From assembly GCA_003141955.1 (NCBI GenBank), contig PLOC01000029.1:1-51697 (forward strand): a stretch of DNA of 51,697 nt, given 5' to 3'. The position numbers and the translations under genes were made by a program. The DNA comes from Chloroflexota bacterium. GTDB lineage: Bacteria; Chloroflexota; Limnocylindria; Limnocylindrales; CSP1-4. Position 1 is the first letter of the stretch. Each line of letters starts with the position of its first letter. Below the pieces are notes generated by a model. The model did not search any database, was not told where the DNA came from, and worked only from the letters and a program-made list of their open reading frames with translations. Shown piece by piece: positions 38,893 through 48,211 of this stretch.

Positions 38893-39672
38893 ATGGCTGG
38901 ACGAACCGGGTTCTTCGGAGGCCTTCGCGGGAACGACACGCCAGAGCGTGACGCCGACACCGAGTTCGGCCTGGACGGGCTGATCGTCGGCCCGCCTCTG
39001 GTCCGCCTCGACAACCCCAACGGCGGACGCTCCGATGGCTTTGGCGCCGCGTCCGGCTTCGACCCTATCTGGGGAACGCTCGGCGCAGCAATTCCGGAGG
39101 CCCTTGACGACGCCGAGGACGAGGCCGAGGGCCCGGCTGTCGAGGTCGAGATCTTCGGCAATGGCTTCCAGATCTCCGGACAGATCCACACCGGCCAGTT
39201 CGACCGACTATCAGGCTGGATCAACATGCAGTCGGGCTTCATCGCTATTCGCGATGCCCTGCACGTCCACCCGGGCAAGGCCGGAGCCCCCGATCTCGAT
39301 CAGCGGAAGGGCACGCTGAGGGTCCGCTTGAGCCAAATAGTGATGATGGCCGAACGGTCGGCCGTCCAGGCGCCACGTCCGGGAGCGCCGGTCGTCCAGA
39401 AGCAACGGCGCAGGGTCTCGATCGTCACGCCGGGCTACAGGCTGGAGGGTAACTTCCACATCCACGCCCACGGAGCCATGACTCAGTTCCTCGAATCCCC
39501 CGATCCGCATTTCCTGCCCATCACAGAGGTTACGGTCCGGGGCCTGTCCAATGCGGCGATGGTCGCCCGCTTCCCGTTCGCGATGGTCAATCGTGAGCAG
39601 CTGGTGACGGTTCTCGACGAGTCCGCGCCGCCCTTCGGCGACGTCGAGCAGACGGAGGCCCGCAGTGCCTGA
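38893..39672 (+). CDS. Protein with two internally repeated domains (DUF6812-like); N-terminus shared with the sigma factor
   Basis: MAGRTGFFGGLRGNDTPERDADTEF; repeat 1 VEIFGNGFQISGQIHTGQFDRLSGWINMQSGFIAIRDAL...QIVMMAE; repeat 2 VSIVTPGYRLEGNFHIHAHGAMTQFLESPDPHFLPITEV...QLVTVLDE. Confidence 0.7.
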   Translation: MAGRTGFFGGLRGNDTPERDADTEFGLDGLIVGPPLVRLDNPNGGRSDGFGAASGFDPIWGTLGAAIPEALDDAEDEAEGPAVEVEIFGNGFQISGQIHTGQFDRLSGWINMQSGFIAIRDALHVHPGKAGAPDLDQRKGTLRVRLSQIVMMAERSAVQAPRPGAPVVQKQRRRVSIVTPGYRLEGNFHIHAHGAMTQFLESPDPHFLPITEVTVRGLSNAAMVARFPFAMVNREQLVTVLDESAPPFGDVEQTEARSA

Positions 39673-42600
39673 CTTGCCTGCCGCGGCCTCGGCGCAAGCC
39701 CCGCGCATTTGTGACCCCAAGATGATCAACCTCCGATCGCAACCTGGTTCACAGGGCCGTGGCGAGCGCGGGTCGGGGCCCGGCGGTCGGGAACGGCGGC
39801 CTGGGGCGACGCGGCGATCAATAGCCGACGGCTCCCGCAGAGGCAGACCGTCCATCGACGCCGCTCTCGACGGCTGGGAGGACCGGCGGCTGCTCCTCGA
39901 CCACATCTCCGACGCCGTCTTCGCGACCGACACGGCTGATCGAATTACGCACTGGACCGCGTCCGCGGAGCGCCTGTTCGGCTATTCCGCCGGAGAGGCG
40001 GTCGGCCGCTCGTTCGGCGAGCTGTTGCCTTTCACAATGGCGCGACCCGGCGACGAGCTTGAACGAAATGCCGCGCTGAAGGCCGGACGGTCGTGGCGCG
40101 GAGCCGCCACTGTTCGGCTTCGCGATGGCCACGAGATCTGGATCGGCTCAGCCGCGGAGCCGATCATGGCCCATGGCCGGCTCCGCGGCAGCGTCTCGGT
40201 GAGCCACGACATCACGTCGATCCACGAGGCGCAGATGAGCCTGGCCGACGAGGAACGGTTCGTCAGCTCGGTTCTCGACGTCATCGGAGCGCTCGTGCTG
40301 GTCCTCGACGCGCAGGGTCGGGTGACTCGCTTCAACAGCGCCTGCGAGCGCCTGAGCGGGTACACGCATGCAGAGGTGGTCGGGCGTGTCGTCTGGGACG
40401 ACCTGATCCCGCCTGCCGAGGTAGGCGACGTGCGGGTCGCGGTGGCCGCTCTACTGGCGGGGACCTTCCCCAACTCGTTCGAGAACCACTGGCTGACTCG
40501 CACGGGTGAATTGCGGCTGATCAGCTGGCAGAACACATGTCTCACCGACGATCAGGGCGCCGTCACCCACGTGATCGCGACCGGGATCGACATCACCGAG
40601 CGCAAGAAGGCTGAGGAGGAGCTGCACCACGAACTCGTGCTGATGCATATGCTCATGGAGAACATCCCTGCTCAGGTGTACTTCAAGGATCGCGACAGCC
40701 GATTCATCAGGATCAGCAGCAACGGGGCCAGGGCACTCGGCTTGAGTGATCCTGGGCAGGCGATTGGCAAAACCGACTTTGACTTCTTCACTGACGAACA
40801 TGCGCACCAGGCCTACGAGGATGAGCAGGAGGTCATTCGGACGGGGCATGCCTACACCACTGAAGAAAGGGAGACACGGGCCGGTCTGCCAGATACTTGG
40901 GTTTCGACGAGCAAGCTGCCCCTGCGCGACGCAGACGAAAGGATCATCGGCACATTCGGCATTTCGGTTGACATCACCGACCGCAGGCAGGCCGAAGAGG
41001 CCTTGCGCGAGCGCGAGCGGTTCGTCGAAGCGGTCCTGGGCGCGACCGAGGCGCTGGTGATTGTCCTCGACCCGCAGGGTCGGGTGGTGCGCCTCAACGA
41101 TGCCTGCGAACGTCTGAGCGGCTATCACGCCGCTGATATCCTCGGTCGCGCCTTCTGGGACCTGCTGCTCCCGTCGGCCGACATCGAGGCCATGCGGGCG
41201 GAGTTTGACAATCTGCAGGCAGGGGCATTCCCCAACAGCCACGAGAGCCAGTGGACGACGGTCGCGGGTGAATTGCGGCTGATCAGCTGGCAGAACACAT
41301 GTCTCACCGACGATCAGGGCGCCGTCACCCACGTGATCGCGACCGGGATCGACATCACCGAGGCTCGTCGCAGGCACGAAGCCATGCGCGGGCTCGAGAC
41401 CGTGGGACGCCTGCTGGCGGACCAGGGGTGGGTCCCGTCCGCGCTCGACGCCGTCCTGGGCGAGATGCAGGCGCGGATGGGCTACCGTCTCCTGGCCCTG
41501 TACCTGAACGACGGGACCGGTCTGCGACTCGCCGCGCAGCGCGGGTACCGGGCGATGCCCGAGCGCCTGGACACCAGCACAGGCGTCGTCGGCCGCGTGC
41601 ATCGAACCGGTCGTGCCCAGCTCGTGTCCGACGTCACGGGTGACCTCGACTACGTGCCCTGGGACGAGAGCGTGGGGTCCGAGGTCGCCGTCCCGCTTAT
41701 CGGCGACGGCGAGACCCTCGGCGTCCTCAACATCGAGGCGGCGCCGCCCGGAACGATGACCGAGAGCGACATGCAGTTCGCCCGGACCATCGCGGATCGC
41801 CTCTCCATCTCCCTGCGACGTAGCCAGGCGCGGGAGGCCCTCCGCGATCGCACCCGCCTGTTCACGGCGCTTGCGGAGTTCGCGGCCGCCGTCAACGCGA
41901 TCCGAGAGCCCGATCGCCTGGTGGCAGCCCTGATCGACGCCGTGGGTGCGGTCGTGCCCTCGGATACGGTGGTGATCACCATGCTGGATCGCAGTGATGG
42001 CCGATACCGCGTCAAGGCGGTCCGCGGACTCGCGCAAGCCGCCGTCGGCGCGATCATCGAGCCGGGCAACGGGACGGCGGGTCGCGCAATCAGCGAGCGC
42101 GCCGTGATCTTGACAGAGCCCCATCCGCGCGCTGAGACGAACGCGGCGTTGCGAGACTACATGCACTACGAATCGGTCCGGACGGTCGGGGTGCCACTCA
42201 TCCGCGATGACAAGGTGCTGGGTGTGATATCGGTAGGCCGGGCCGACACGGACGTGACGTTCACGGCAGCCGAGCGCGAGGTGTTCGCCTTGCTCGGCTC
42301 GCACGTTGCGCTGGCACTAACAAACGCCCACCTCGTCGAGGAGGTGTCGGCACTTGCGATCCACGACGGCCTTACCGGCCTCTACAACCGTCGGCACTTC
42401 GACGCCGCGCTCGAGCTCGCCATCGCCCGTTTCAAGCGCCGTGGACCCGCCGCGAACCTGGCCGCGATCATGTTCGATCTCGATCACTTCGGGGACTTCA
42501 ATCGTCGCCACGGGCATCTGGCTGGCGATGCCGCCCTCCGCCTGTTCGGCGAGATCCTGCGGAAGCGCCTGCGCTCCGCTGACATCGTGGCGCGCTACGG

Positions 42601-42853
42601 TGGCGAGGAGTTCGTCGCCATCCTCGACGACTGCGGCCTCATCGAGGCCACTCGCCTGGCCGACGAAGTCCGCAGAGAGCTCGAGGCTCGCACGGTGCCC
42701 GGCGCCGACGGCCATCTGCTCCGCGCCACCGTGAGCGCCGGGTGCGCCGTCATCGATCCCACCGACCCCACGCAGGAGTCGCTGCTCGGCCTGGCTGACG
42801 CGAGGCTCTTCATGGCTAAGGAAGCCGGCCGCAATCGCGTCGTCGCGGTATGA
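39665..42853 (+). CDS. Multi-PAS (about 4)-GAF-GAF-GGDEF diguanylate cyclase
   Basis: PAS segments with GIDITE, GISVDITD; two GAF-like segments; GGDEF IHDGLTGLYNRRHFDAALE...IVARYGGEEFVAIL. GTG start overlaps the upstream stop. Confidence 0.88.
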   Translation: MPDLPAAASAQAPRICDPKMINLRSQPGSQGRGERGSGPGGRERRPGATRRSIADGSRRGRPSIDAALDGWEDRRLLLDHISDAVFATDTADRITHWTASAERLFGYSAGEAVGRSFGELLPFTMARPGDELERNAALKAGRSWRGAATVRLRDGHEIWIGSAAEPIMAHGRLRGSVSVSHDITSIHEAQMSLADEERFVSSVLDVIGALVLVLDAQGRVTRFNSACERLSGYTHAEVVGRVVWDDLIPPAEVGDVRVAVAALLAGTFPNSFENHWLTRTGELRLISWQNTCLTDDQGAVTHVIATGIDITERKKAEEELHHELVLMHMLMENIPAQVYFKDRDSRFIRISSNGARALGLSDPGQAIGKTDFDFFTDEHAHQAYEDEQEVIRTGHAYTTEERETRAGLPDTWVSTSKLPLRDADERIIGTFGISVDITDRRQAEEALRERERFVEAVLGATEALVIVLDPQGRVVRLNDACERLSGYHAADILGRAFWDLLLPSADIEAMRAEFDNLQAGAFPNSHESQWTTVAGELRLISWQNTCLTDDQGAVTHVIATGIDITEARRRHEAMRGLETVGRLLADQGWVPSALDAVLGEMQARMGYRLLALYLNDGTGLRLAAQRGYRAMPERLDTSTGVVGRVHRTGRAQLVSDVTGDLDYVPWDESVGSEVAVPLIGDGETLGVLNIEAAPPGTMTESDMQFARTIADRLSISLRRSQAREALRDRTRLFTALAEFAAAVNAIREPDRLVAALIDAVGAVVPSDTVVITMLDRSDGRYRVKAVRGLAQAAVGAIIEPGNGTAGRAISERAVILTEPHPRAETNAALRDYMHYESVRTVGVPLIRDDKVLGVISVGRADTDVTFTAAEREVFALLGSHVALALTNAHLVEEVSALAIHDGLTGLYNRRHFDAALELAIARFKRRGPAANLAAIMFDLDHFGDFNRRHGHLAGDAALRLFGEILRKRLRSADIVARYGGEEFVAILDDCGLIEATRLADEVRRELEARTVPGADGHLLRATVSAGCAVIDPTDPTQESLLGLADARLFMAKEAGRNRVVAV
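40503..40600 (+). repeat. 98-bp perfect direct repeat, copy 1
   Basis: CGGGTGAATTGCGGCTGATCAGCTGGCAGAACACATG...GGGATCGACATCACCGAG identical to 41265-41362. Confidence 0.93.
41265..41362 (+). repeat. 98-bp perfect direct repeat, copy 2
   Basis: Identical to 40503-40600; offset 762 bp, i.e. 254 codons in frame. Confidence 0.93.
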
Positions 42854-45795
42854 CTCGCGTGGAGACGGGCCGCGGAGTCGCGCTCGATCGAATCCTTCTG
42901 GCCTTCGCCGTGGGCGGCTGGGGCATCGCGGTAGCCTGGCTCACAGTCGGCCTCGGGGGTCCCGGCGCACAGCGTGCCGTCGCCGACATCGGCGAGACCG
43001 CCCTCGACCTGCTGGCTGCGGCGATCGTCCTTCGCGCCGCGCTGCGCGCCGACGTCTGGCGGATTCGCCTCGGCTGGACCCTGCTGGGCGTCGCGACGCT
43101 CGTCTACGCCCTGGGCGACGGGGCATGGGCCTGGTTGGACCTTGGCGGCGGCAGCACAACCTCCCCGTCGTTAGCCGACGTTGCATACGTCAGCTACTAC
43201 CCGATCGTCGTCGTGGCCCTCTTCATGTTCCAGCGCGCATCGTCATTCAGGCGCGACACACTCAGGCTCACGATCGACTCGATGATCGTGGTCGTCGGCG
43301 GCGGCATCGTCGTCTGGCACACGCTCTTTCGACCCATTCTCGAGTCCCTCGACCCGAACCCCCTGAGCGCGGCGCTGGCACTCGGCTACCCGATCGGCGA
43401 CCTCGTGCTCCTGTTCGGTGTCGCCGCGACCGCGCTGCGCCACCCGCCGGAGATCGATGCCAGGGCGCTCACGGCACTGGTCGGCGGTCTCGGGCTCATG
43501 TTCGTTGGCGATGTCGGCTACGGGCAGTTGCAACTCGCCGGCTCATTCGGCCTCGAGCGCTGGCCCGACGTCATCTATCTCAGTTCGACGCTCCTGATTG
43601 CCCTCGCGGGATACTTCCAGGCGCATCCCGGCGCAACGGCGGATGGCCGCGGGCAGGGCCTGAGCCGCTGGCTTCTTGGCCTGCCATATGTCGGGCTCGC
43701 GGCCGGCTACTCGGTCCTCATCGCGCTCGCCCTGGGCAAGTTCACGGGCGAGCTCATCGAGGTGCTCTACGGGGCCGTCTTGCTGACGGCGCTGGCGCTG
43801 ATCCGCCAGGAACTAGTGCTGCGCGACAACGGCCGTCTGCTGACGGAACAGGCACGGCGGGAGTCGGAGGAACGGTTCAGGGCGCTGGCCGCGAACAGCT
43901 CCGATGCCGTCGTGCTCGTCGATCGTGACGGCGTCGTGACCGACGCAGCACCGGCAGTCGGGCGCGTCCTCGGGGTTGATGGTTCCAAGCTGGTGGGACG
44001 CCCGATCTCGCGGCTGGTTCACGCCGACGACGCGGAGCGAATCCAGGCTTTCATCGCGGATGTGGCCGCCGGGCGATCCGTTACCCAGCCCGTCGAGTGG
44101 CGTCTGTGGGATGCCACCGGAGTCTGGCGTCAGGTCGAGACGATCGCCGCCAACCGCCTGGATGACCCCTCCGTCGGGCAGATCGTCCTTACCACGCGCG
44201 ACGTTCGGGAACGCAAGACGCTCGAGCGACAGCTCACGCAAATCGCTCTGCACGACCTTCTGACCGACCTCCCGAACCGCACCCTGTTCCACGACCGGGT
44301 CGGGCAGGCGCTTGCGAGCGCAGCCCGCGCCCAACGGCACACGACCGTCCTGTCGGTCGGCCTGGACGGCTTCAAGCGTGTGAACGAGAGTCTTGGGCAC
44401 ACGGTGGGCGACCTGGTCCTCCAGGAGGTCGCGCGCCGCCTACGGGCCTCGGTCCGCACCGCCGACACCTGTGCCCGCCTCGGCGGGGACGAGTTCGGGG
44501 TCCTGCTCGACGGTCACTCGACGCCAGAGGATGCGCTGGCTGCGGCCGACCGCATCCTCGCCGCCCTCCGAGAGCCAATCAACCTCGCCGACAACCCGAT
44601 CGATCTAACAGCGAGCATGGGCGTCTCGACGACCGCGCCGACCGAGGCCGATGCGAGCAGCCTGCTGCGCAGGGCAGAAGTGGCGAGGTCAGCCGCCCGG
44701 AACAGCGGCGGGGATCGAGTCGCCGTCTTCGAACCGGCGATGCAGGAAGCGGTTCAGATCCGGTTCGAGCTCGAAGCGGACATGCGTCGAGCCATCGACC
44801 GGGCTGAGTTCGTGCTGAACTACCAGCCGATCGTTGACCTGCGGACCGGCGACCTCGTCGGCGCGGAGGCGCTCATCCGCTGGGACCATCCGACCCACGG
44901 AAGGATCGCCCCGAGCGTCTTCATCCCCCTCGCCGAGCAGACGGGGCGGATCGATGAGATCGGTACGTGGGTCCTTCGGACCGCGTGCACCGAAGCCGCC
45001 AGATGGGCTCAGCTTTCCCCCGGCCGGGTGCCCCGCGTGTCGATCAACGTCTCGGCCCATCAGCTCGCCGACCCACGGTTCGCCTGGACTCTTCAGGCGG
45101 CCATGGCTCACGCTGGCGCGTCCCCGAGCTGGGTTACTCTCGAGCTCACCGAGAGCCTGCTGATGCACAACAGCGCCGCCGCCCTCGAACAACTGCACGC
45201 CATCCGCGGCCTGGGCGTTCATGTTGCCATCGACGACTTTGGGACCGGATACTCGTCGCTGGCCTACCTGGAGCGTTTCCCCGTTACCCATATCAAGATC
45301 GACCGGTCGTTCGTGACTCCGCTGGACGATCCGCGTCAGGGAGCCGGTGTCGTCCGTGCGATCGTCGAAATCGGGCGTGCGCTCGGCCTGACGACCGTGG
45401 CCGAAGGGATCGAGACGCCGGCCGAGCTCCGGCGGCTCCAGGAGCTCGGTTGCGTGCTCGGCCAGGGCTTCCTCTTCTCGCGACCCCTGGAGCCGGACGC
45501 GATGGCTGACCTCGTCGCGCGCAAGGCCGGACCCGTCTTCGCCCGCGAGGTCGCTGCGGCGGACCCAGGACGATCGGTTGGGACGAAGGCGTCCACCTCC
45601 GCCCGGGGGGAGCCGGGCGGGCGGCCGATGCCATCGGTCGCGTCGATGGTGTCGCGTCGAGCGCTGCGCACCACCCGCTTGAAGAGGCCACGAACGGCGG
45701 GCTCGTCGTCCATGAGGAGGACCGGGCCGCGGGCCGCCTCAGACGATGGGCTCGGCTCGGTCATCTCGCCTGCCACTCGCTCCATGTGGGGCTGA
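42850..45795 (+). CDS. Membrane-anchored PAS-GGDEF-EAL protein
   Basis: About 8 hydrophobic N-terminal segments; PAS; GGDEF LHDLLTDLPNRTLFHDRV...CARLGGDEFGVLL; EAL LVGAEALIRWDHPTHGRIAPSVFIPLAEQTG...AIDDFGTGYSSLAYL...VAEGIET. ATGA overlap with upstream gene. Confidence 0.92.
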   Translation: MTRVETGRGVALDRILLAFAVGGWGIAVAWLTVGLGGPGAQRAVADIGETALDLLAAAIVLRAALRADVWRIRLGWTLLGVATLVYALGDGAWAWLDLGGGSTTSPSLADVAYVSYYPIVVVALFMFQRASSFRRDTLRLTIDSMIVVVGGGIVVWHTLFRPILESLDPNPLSAALALGYPIGDLVLLFGVAATALRHPPEIDARALTALVGGLGLMFVGDVGYGQLQLAGSFGLERWPDVIYLSSTLLIALAGYFQAHPGATADGRGQGLSRWLLGLPYVGLAAGYSVLIALALGKFTGELIEVLYGAVLLTALALIRQELVLRDNGRLLTEQARRESEERFRALAANSSDAVVLVDRDGVVTDAAPAVGRVLGVDGSKLVGRPISRLVHADDAERIQAFIADVAAGRSVTQPVEWRLWDATGVWRQVETIAANRLDDPSVGQIVLTTRDVRERKTLERQLTQIALHDLLTDLPNRTLFHDRVGQALASAARAQRHTTVLSVGLDGFKRVNESLGHTVGDLVLQEVARRLRASVRTADTCARLGGDEFGVLLDGHSTPEDALAAADRILAALREPINLADNPIDLTASMGVSTTAPTEADASSLLRRAEVARSAARNSGGDRVAVFEPAMQEAVQIRFELEADMRRAIDRAEFVLNYQPIVDLRTGDLVGAEALIRWDHPTHGRIAPSVFIPLAEQTGRIDEIGTWVLRTACTEAARWAQLSPGRVPRVSINVSAHQLADPRFAWTLQAAMAHAGASPSWVTLELTESLLMHNSAAALEQLHAIRGLGVHVAIDDFGTGYSSLAYLERFPVTHIKIDRSFVTPLDDPRQGAGVVRAIVEIGRALGLTTVAEGIETPAELRRLQELGCVLGQGFLFSRPLEPDAMADLVARKAGPVFAREVAAADPGRSVGTKASTSARGEPGGRPMPSVASMVSRRALRTTRLKRPRTAGSSSMRRTGPRAASDDGLGSVISPATRSMWG
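45626..45764 (-). pseudogene. Truncated response-regulator (REC) N-terminus, antisense to the GGDEF-EAL 3' end
   Basis: Minus-strand MTEPSPSSEAARGPVLLMDDEPAVRGLFKRVVRSARRDTIDATDGI has a REC beta1-alpha1 signature but no following phospho-Asp segment. Confidence 0.5.
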
Positions 45796-45804
45796 GTTCT
45801 GGCC

Positions 45805-46368
45805 ATGGACGACCTCTACAAGAACCTGCAGGTCGACCCGCGCGCCGAGTCCGAAGTCATCCGCGCGGCCTACTACGCGCTCGCCCGCAAGTACCACCCC
45901 GACGTCGGGGGCGATCTGCGGCGCATGGTCGACTTCAATGCGGCCTGGGCGGTGCTTGGGAATCCGCTCCTGCGATCTGCCTACGACGCGGAGCGGGGCC
46001 GACCAACTCCGTCCTCCGTGACCGCGGAACGTGCGGACGCGCATGGCGACAACGGACAGGCCCGCGGCGAGACGCCGCCGCGGAGCAGGCTCGACTCGAG
46101 CAGCATCCTCGACTTCGGCCGCTATGCGGGTTGGTCGCTCGCTCAGATCGTCGAGAAAGATCCGGACTACCTGGAGTGGCTGGTGCGGACCCCGATCGGA
46201 CGCCGGCTGGCGGCCGAGGCGAGAGCGCTCCTCGAGTCCCGGGCAGCGTCCCGCAGTCCGGTCGGAGTGGGGCGTGGTGGCCCGCAAAGCGGAGGTCCCA
46301 TTGGTGAGCGCAGAGAGCGGACATCGGCGGGACGGCAGTGGTTCGGCCGATCGAGGCAGCGCCGCTGA
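45805..46368 (+). CDS. J-domain (DnaJ-like) protein with C-terminal DUF3820-like motif
   Basis: MDDLYKNLQVDPRAESEVIRAAYYALARKYHPDVGG (HPD); C-terminal LDFGRYAGWSLAQIVEKDPDYLEWLVRTPIGR. Confidence 0.85.
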   Translation: MDDLYKNLQVDPRAESEVIRAAYYALARKYHPDVGGDLRRMVDFNAAWAVLGNPLLRSAYDAERGRPTPSSVTAERADAHGDNGQARGETPPRSRLDSSSILDFGRYAGWSLAQIVEKDPDYLEWLVRTPIGRRLAAEARALLESRAASRSPVGVGRGGPQSGGPIGERRERTSAGRQWFGRSRQRR

Positions 46369-46387
46369 GCCGCGCTAACCTGACGCC

Positions 46388-47389
46388 ATGCGAACGCTCG
46401 AACTCCAGCGGCCGGGACCAGTCGCCGAAGGCCCGCTTCGGCTGACCGAACGAGACGAGCCTGCGCCCGGGCCGGGCGAGCTGCTGCTGCGCGTGGCGGC
46501 GTGCGCGGTCTGCCGGACGGACCTCCAGCTGGTCGAGGGCGACCTGCCGGCCAGGCGATTGCCGATCGTGCCGGGCCATCAGGCGGTCGGGCGCGTGGCG
46601 GCCATCGGCGAGGGTGTCACAGGCTGGTCGATCGGGGATCGGGCCGGCGCTTACTGGCTTTTCGGCACGGACGGGACGTGCCGCTTCTGTCGCAGCGAGC
46701 GCGAGAACCTGTGCGAGGCGGCAGCCTTCACCGGCTGGGACCGCGACGGCGGCTTCGCCGAGGCGATGGTCGTGCGGGCGGACGTCGCCGTGCGGATCCC
46801 CGACGGGTTCGCCGACCTGGACGCCGCTCCCCTGCTGTGTGGCGGAGTCATCGGCTATCGGGCCCTGCGCGTCTCCGGCATCGAGCCGGGCGGGCGGCTC
46901 GGCCTCTACGGCTTCGGCGCGTCGGCGCTGCTGTGCATCCAGGTGGCGCGCCACTGGGGCTGCGAGGTCCACGTTCGGGCGCGGTCGGAGGCCGAGCGGG
47001 GACGGGCGCTGGAGATGGGCGCGGCATCGGTTGGCGGCTACGACGACCCCGCGCCGCCCCTGGACGCTGCCATCACCACGGCCCCGGTGGGCGACGTGGT
47101 CGTCGCCGCTCTCCGCGCCGTGGACCGCGGCGGCATCGTCGCGGTCAACGCCATCCACCTGGACCGCGTGCCCGAGTTCCCGTACGACTGGCTGTGGTGG
47201 GAGCGCCAGCTCCGCAGCGTCGCCAACGTCACGCGCCGCGACGCCGCCGAATTCATGGAGCTGGCCGCCTCCATCCCGATCCGAACGGCGGCCGATCTCT
47301 TCCCGCTCGAGGCCGGCAACGAAGCGCTCCAGGCGCTGGCCGCCGGCTCGACCCGCGGCGCCGCGGTCCTGACGATGGGCCGCGGATAG
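46388..47389 (+). CDS. Zinc-dependent alcohol dehydrogenase family protein (MDR)
   Basis: CAVCRTDLQLVEGDLPARRLPIVPGHQAVGRV, CRFCRSERENLC, Rossmann GLYGFGASALLCIQVARHWG. Confidence 0.9.
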   Translation: MRTLELQRPGPVAEGPLRLTERDEPAPGPGELLLRVAACAVCRTDLQLVEGDLPARRLPIVPGHQAVGRVAAIGEGVTGWSIGDRAGAYWLFGTDGTCRFCRSERENLCEAAAFTGWDRDGGFAEAMVVRADVAVRIPDGFADLDAAPLLCGGVIGYRALRVSGIEPGGRLGLYGFGASALLCIQVARHWGCEVHVRARSEAERGRALEMGAASVGGYDDPAPPLDAAITTAPVGDVVVAALRAVDRGGIVAVNAIHLDRVPEFPYDWLWWERQLRSVANVTRRDAAEFMELAASIPIRTAADLFPLEAGNEALQALAAGSTRGAAVLTMGRG

Positions 47390-47413
47390 CCGCCGCGTCG
47401 CATACTTCGGGTC

Positions 47414-48211
47414 ATGAGCGACACGCTGACGCTGGTGCAGGAGGTCGCCCGCCAGGCGGGAGCCGTGCTGCGCGACGGGTTCGGACGCGTGACGCATATC
47501 GAACACAAGGGCACGACAGATCTCGTCACCGACTACGACCGCCGCTCGGAGGCCCTGATCCTGGCGGCGCTGAGGGCACGCTTTCCCGACCACGCCGTTC
47601 TGGCGGAGGAGAGCGGCCCGAGCGGCGGAGACGGCTCCTCCGGCGGCTATCGCTGGTTCGTGGATCCGCTCGACGGCACGACCAACTTCGCGCACGGCCT
47701 GCCGACGTTCGCGGTGTCGATCGCGCTGACCCTGGACAACTGCCCGATCGTCGGCGTCGTCTACGACCCGATGCGCGATGAGTTGTTCGCCGCCGAGGCT
47801 GGCAAGGGCGCAACCCTGAACGGCGCCCCGATCCGAGTGTCCGCCGAGACGAGCCTGCAAGAGGCCCTGCTGGCGACCGGGTTCACGTACGACCTGCGGA
47901 ACGCGCGGCGCGACAACTTCAAGGAATTCGAAGAGATCCACCTGCTGGTGCAGGGGATTCGGCGCGCCGGCGCGGCAGCCCTCGACGCCGCCTGGGTGGG
48001 TGCCGGACGGCTGGACGCGTACTGGGAGTTCGGGATGAAGCCGTGGGACATCGCCGCCGGAGCGCTGATCGTGCAGGAAGCCGGGGGCCGCGCATCCACT
48101 GCCGATGGGAGCGCGGACTTCGTCGGCGGTGACTCGATCCTCGTCTCCAACGGCCATCTCCACGAGCGGATGCTGGCCATCCTGCGGCAGCCGAGCGGCT
48201 CACGAGCCTGA
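47414..48211 (+). CDS. Inositol monophosphatase family protein
   Basis: DLVTDYDRRSEALI, ILAEES-like VLAEESG, WFVDPLDGTTNFAHGLPTFAVSIAL, WDIAAGALIVQEAGG. Confidence 0.93.
   Translation: MSDTLTLVQEVARQAGAVLRDGFGRVTHIEHKGTTDLVTDYDRRSEALILAALRARFPDHAVLAEESGPSGGDGSSGGYRWFVDPLDGTTNFAHGLPTFAVSIALTLDNCPIVGVVYDPMRDELFAAEAGKGATLNGAPIRVSAETSLQEALLATGFTYDLRNARRDNFKEFEEIHLLVQGIRRAGAAALDAAWVGAGRLDAYWEFGMKPWDIAAGALIVQEAGGRASTADGSADFVGGDSILVSNGHLHERMLAILRQPSGSRA

Noticed and set aside
40451-42304. 617-aa minus-strand ORF antisense to the PAS/GAF/GGDEF gene
   Set aside because: Shadow ORF caused by codon bias; repeats within it only mirror the PAS repeats.
45935-48163. 742-aa minus-strand ORF antisense to dnaJ-like, ADH and IMPase genes
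   Set aside because: No domain signature; plus-strand genes are well supported.
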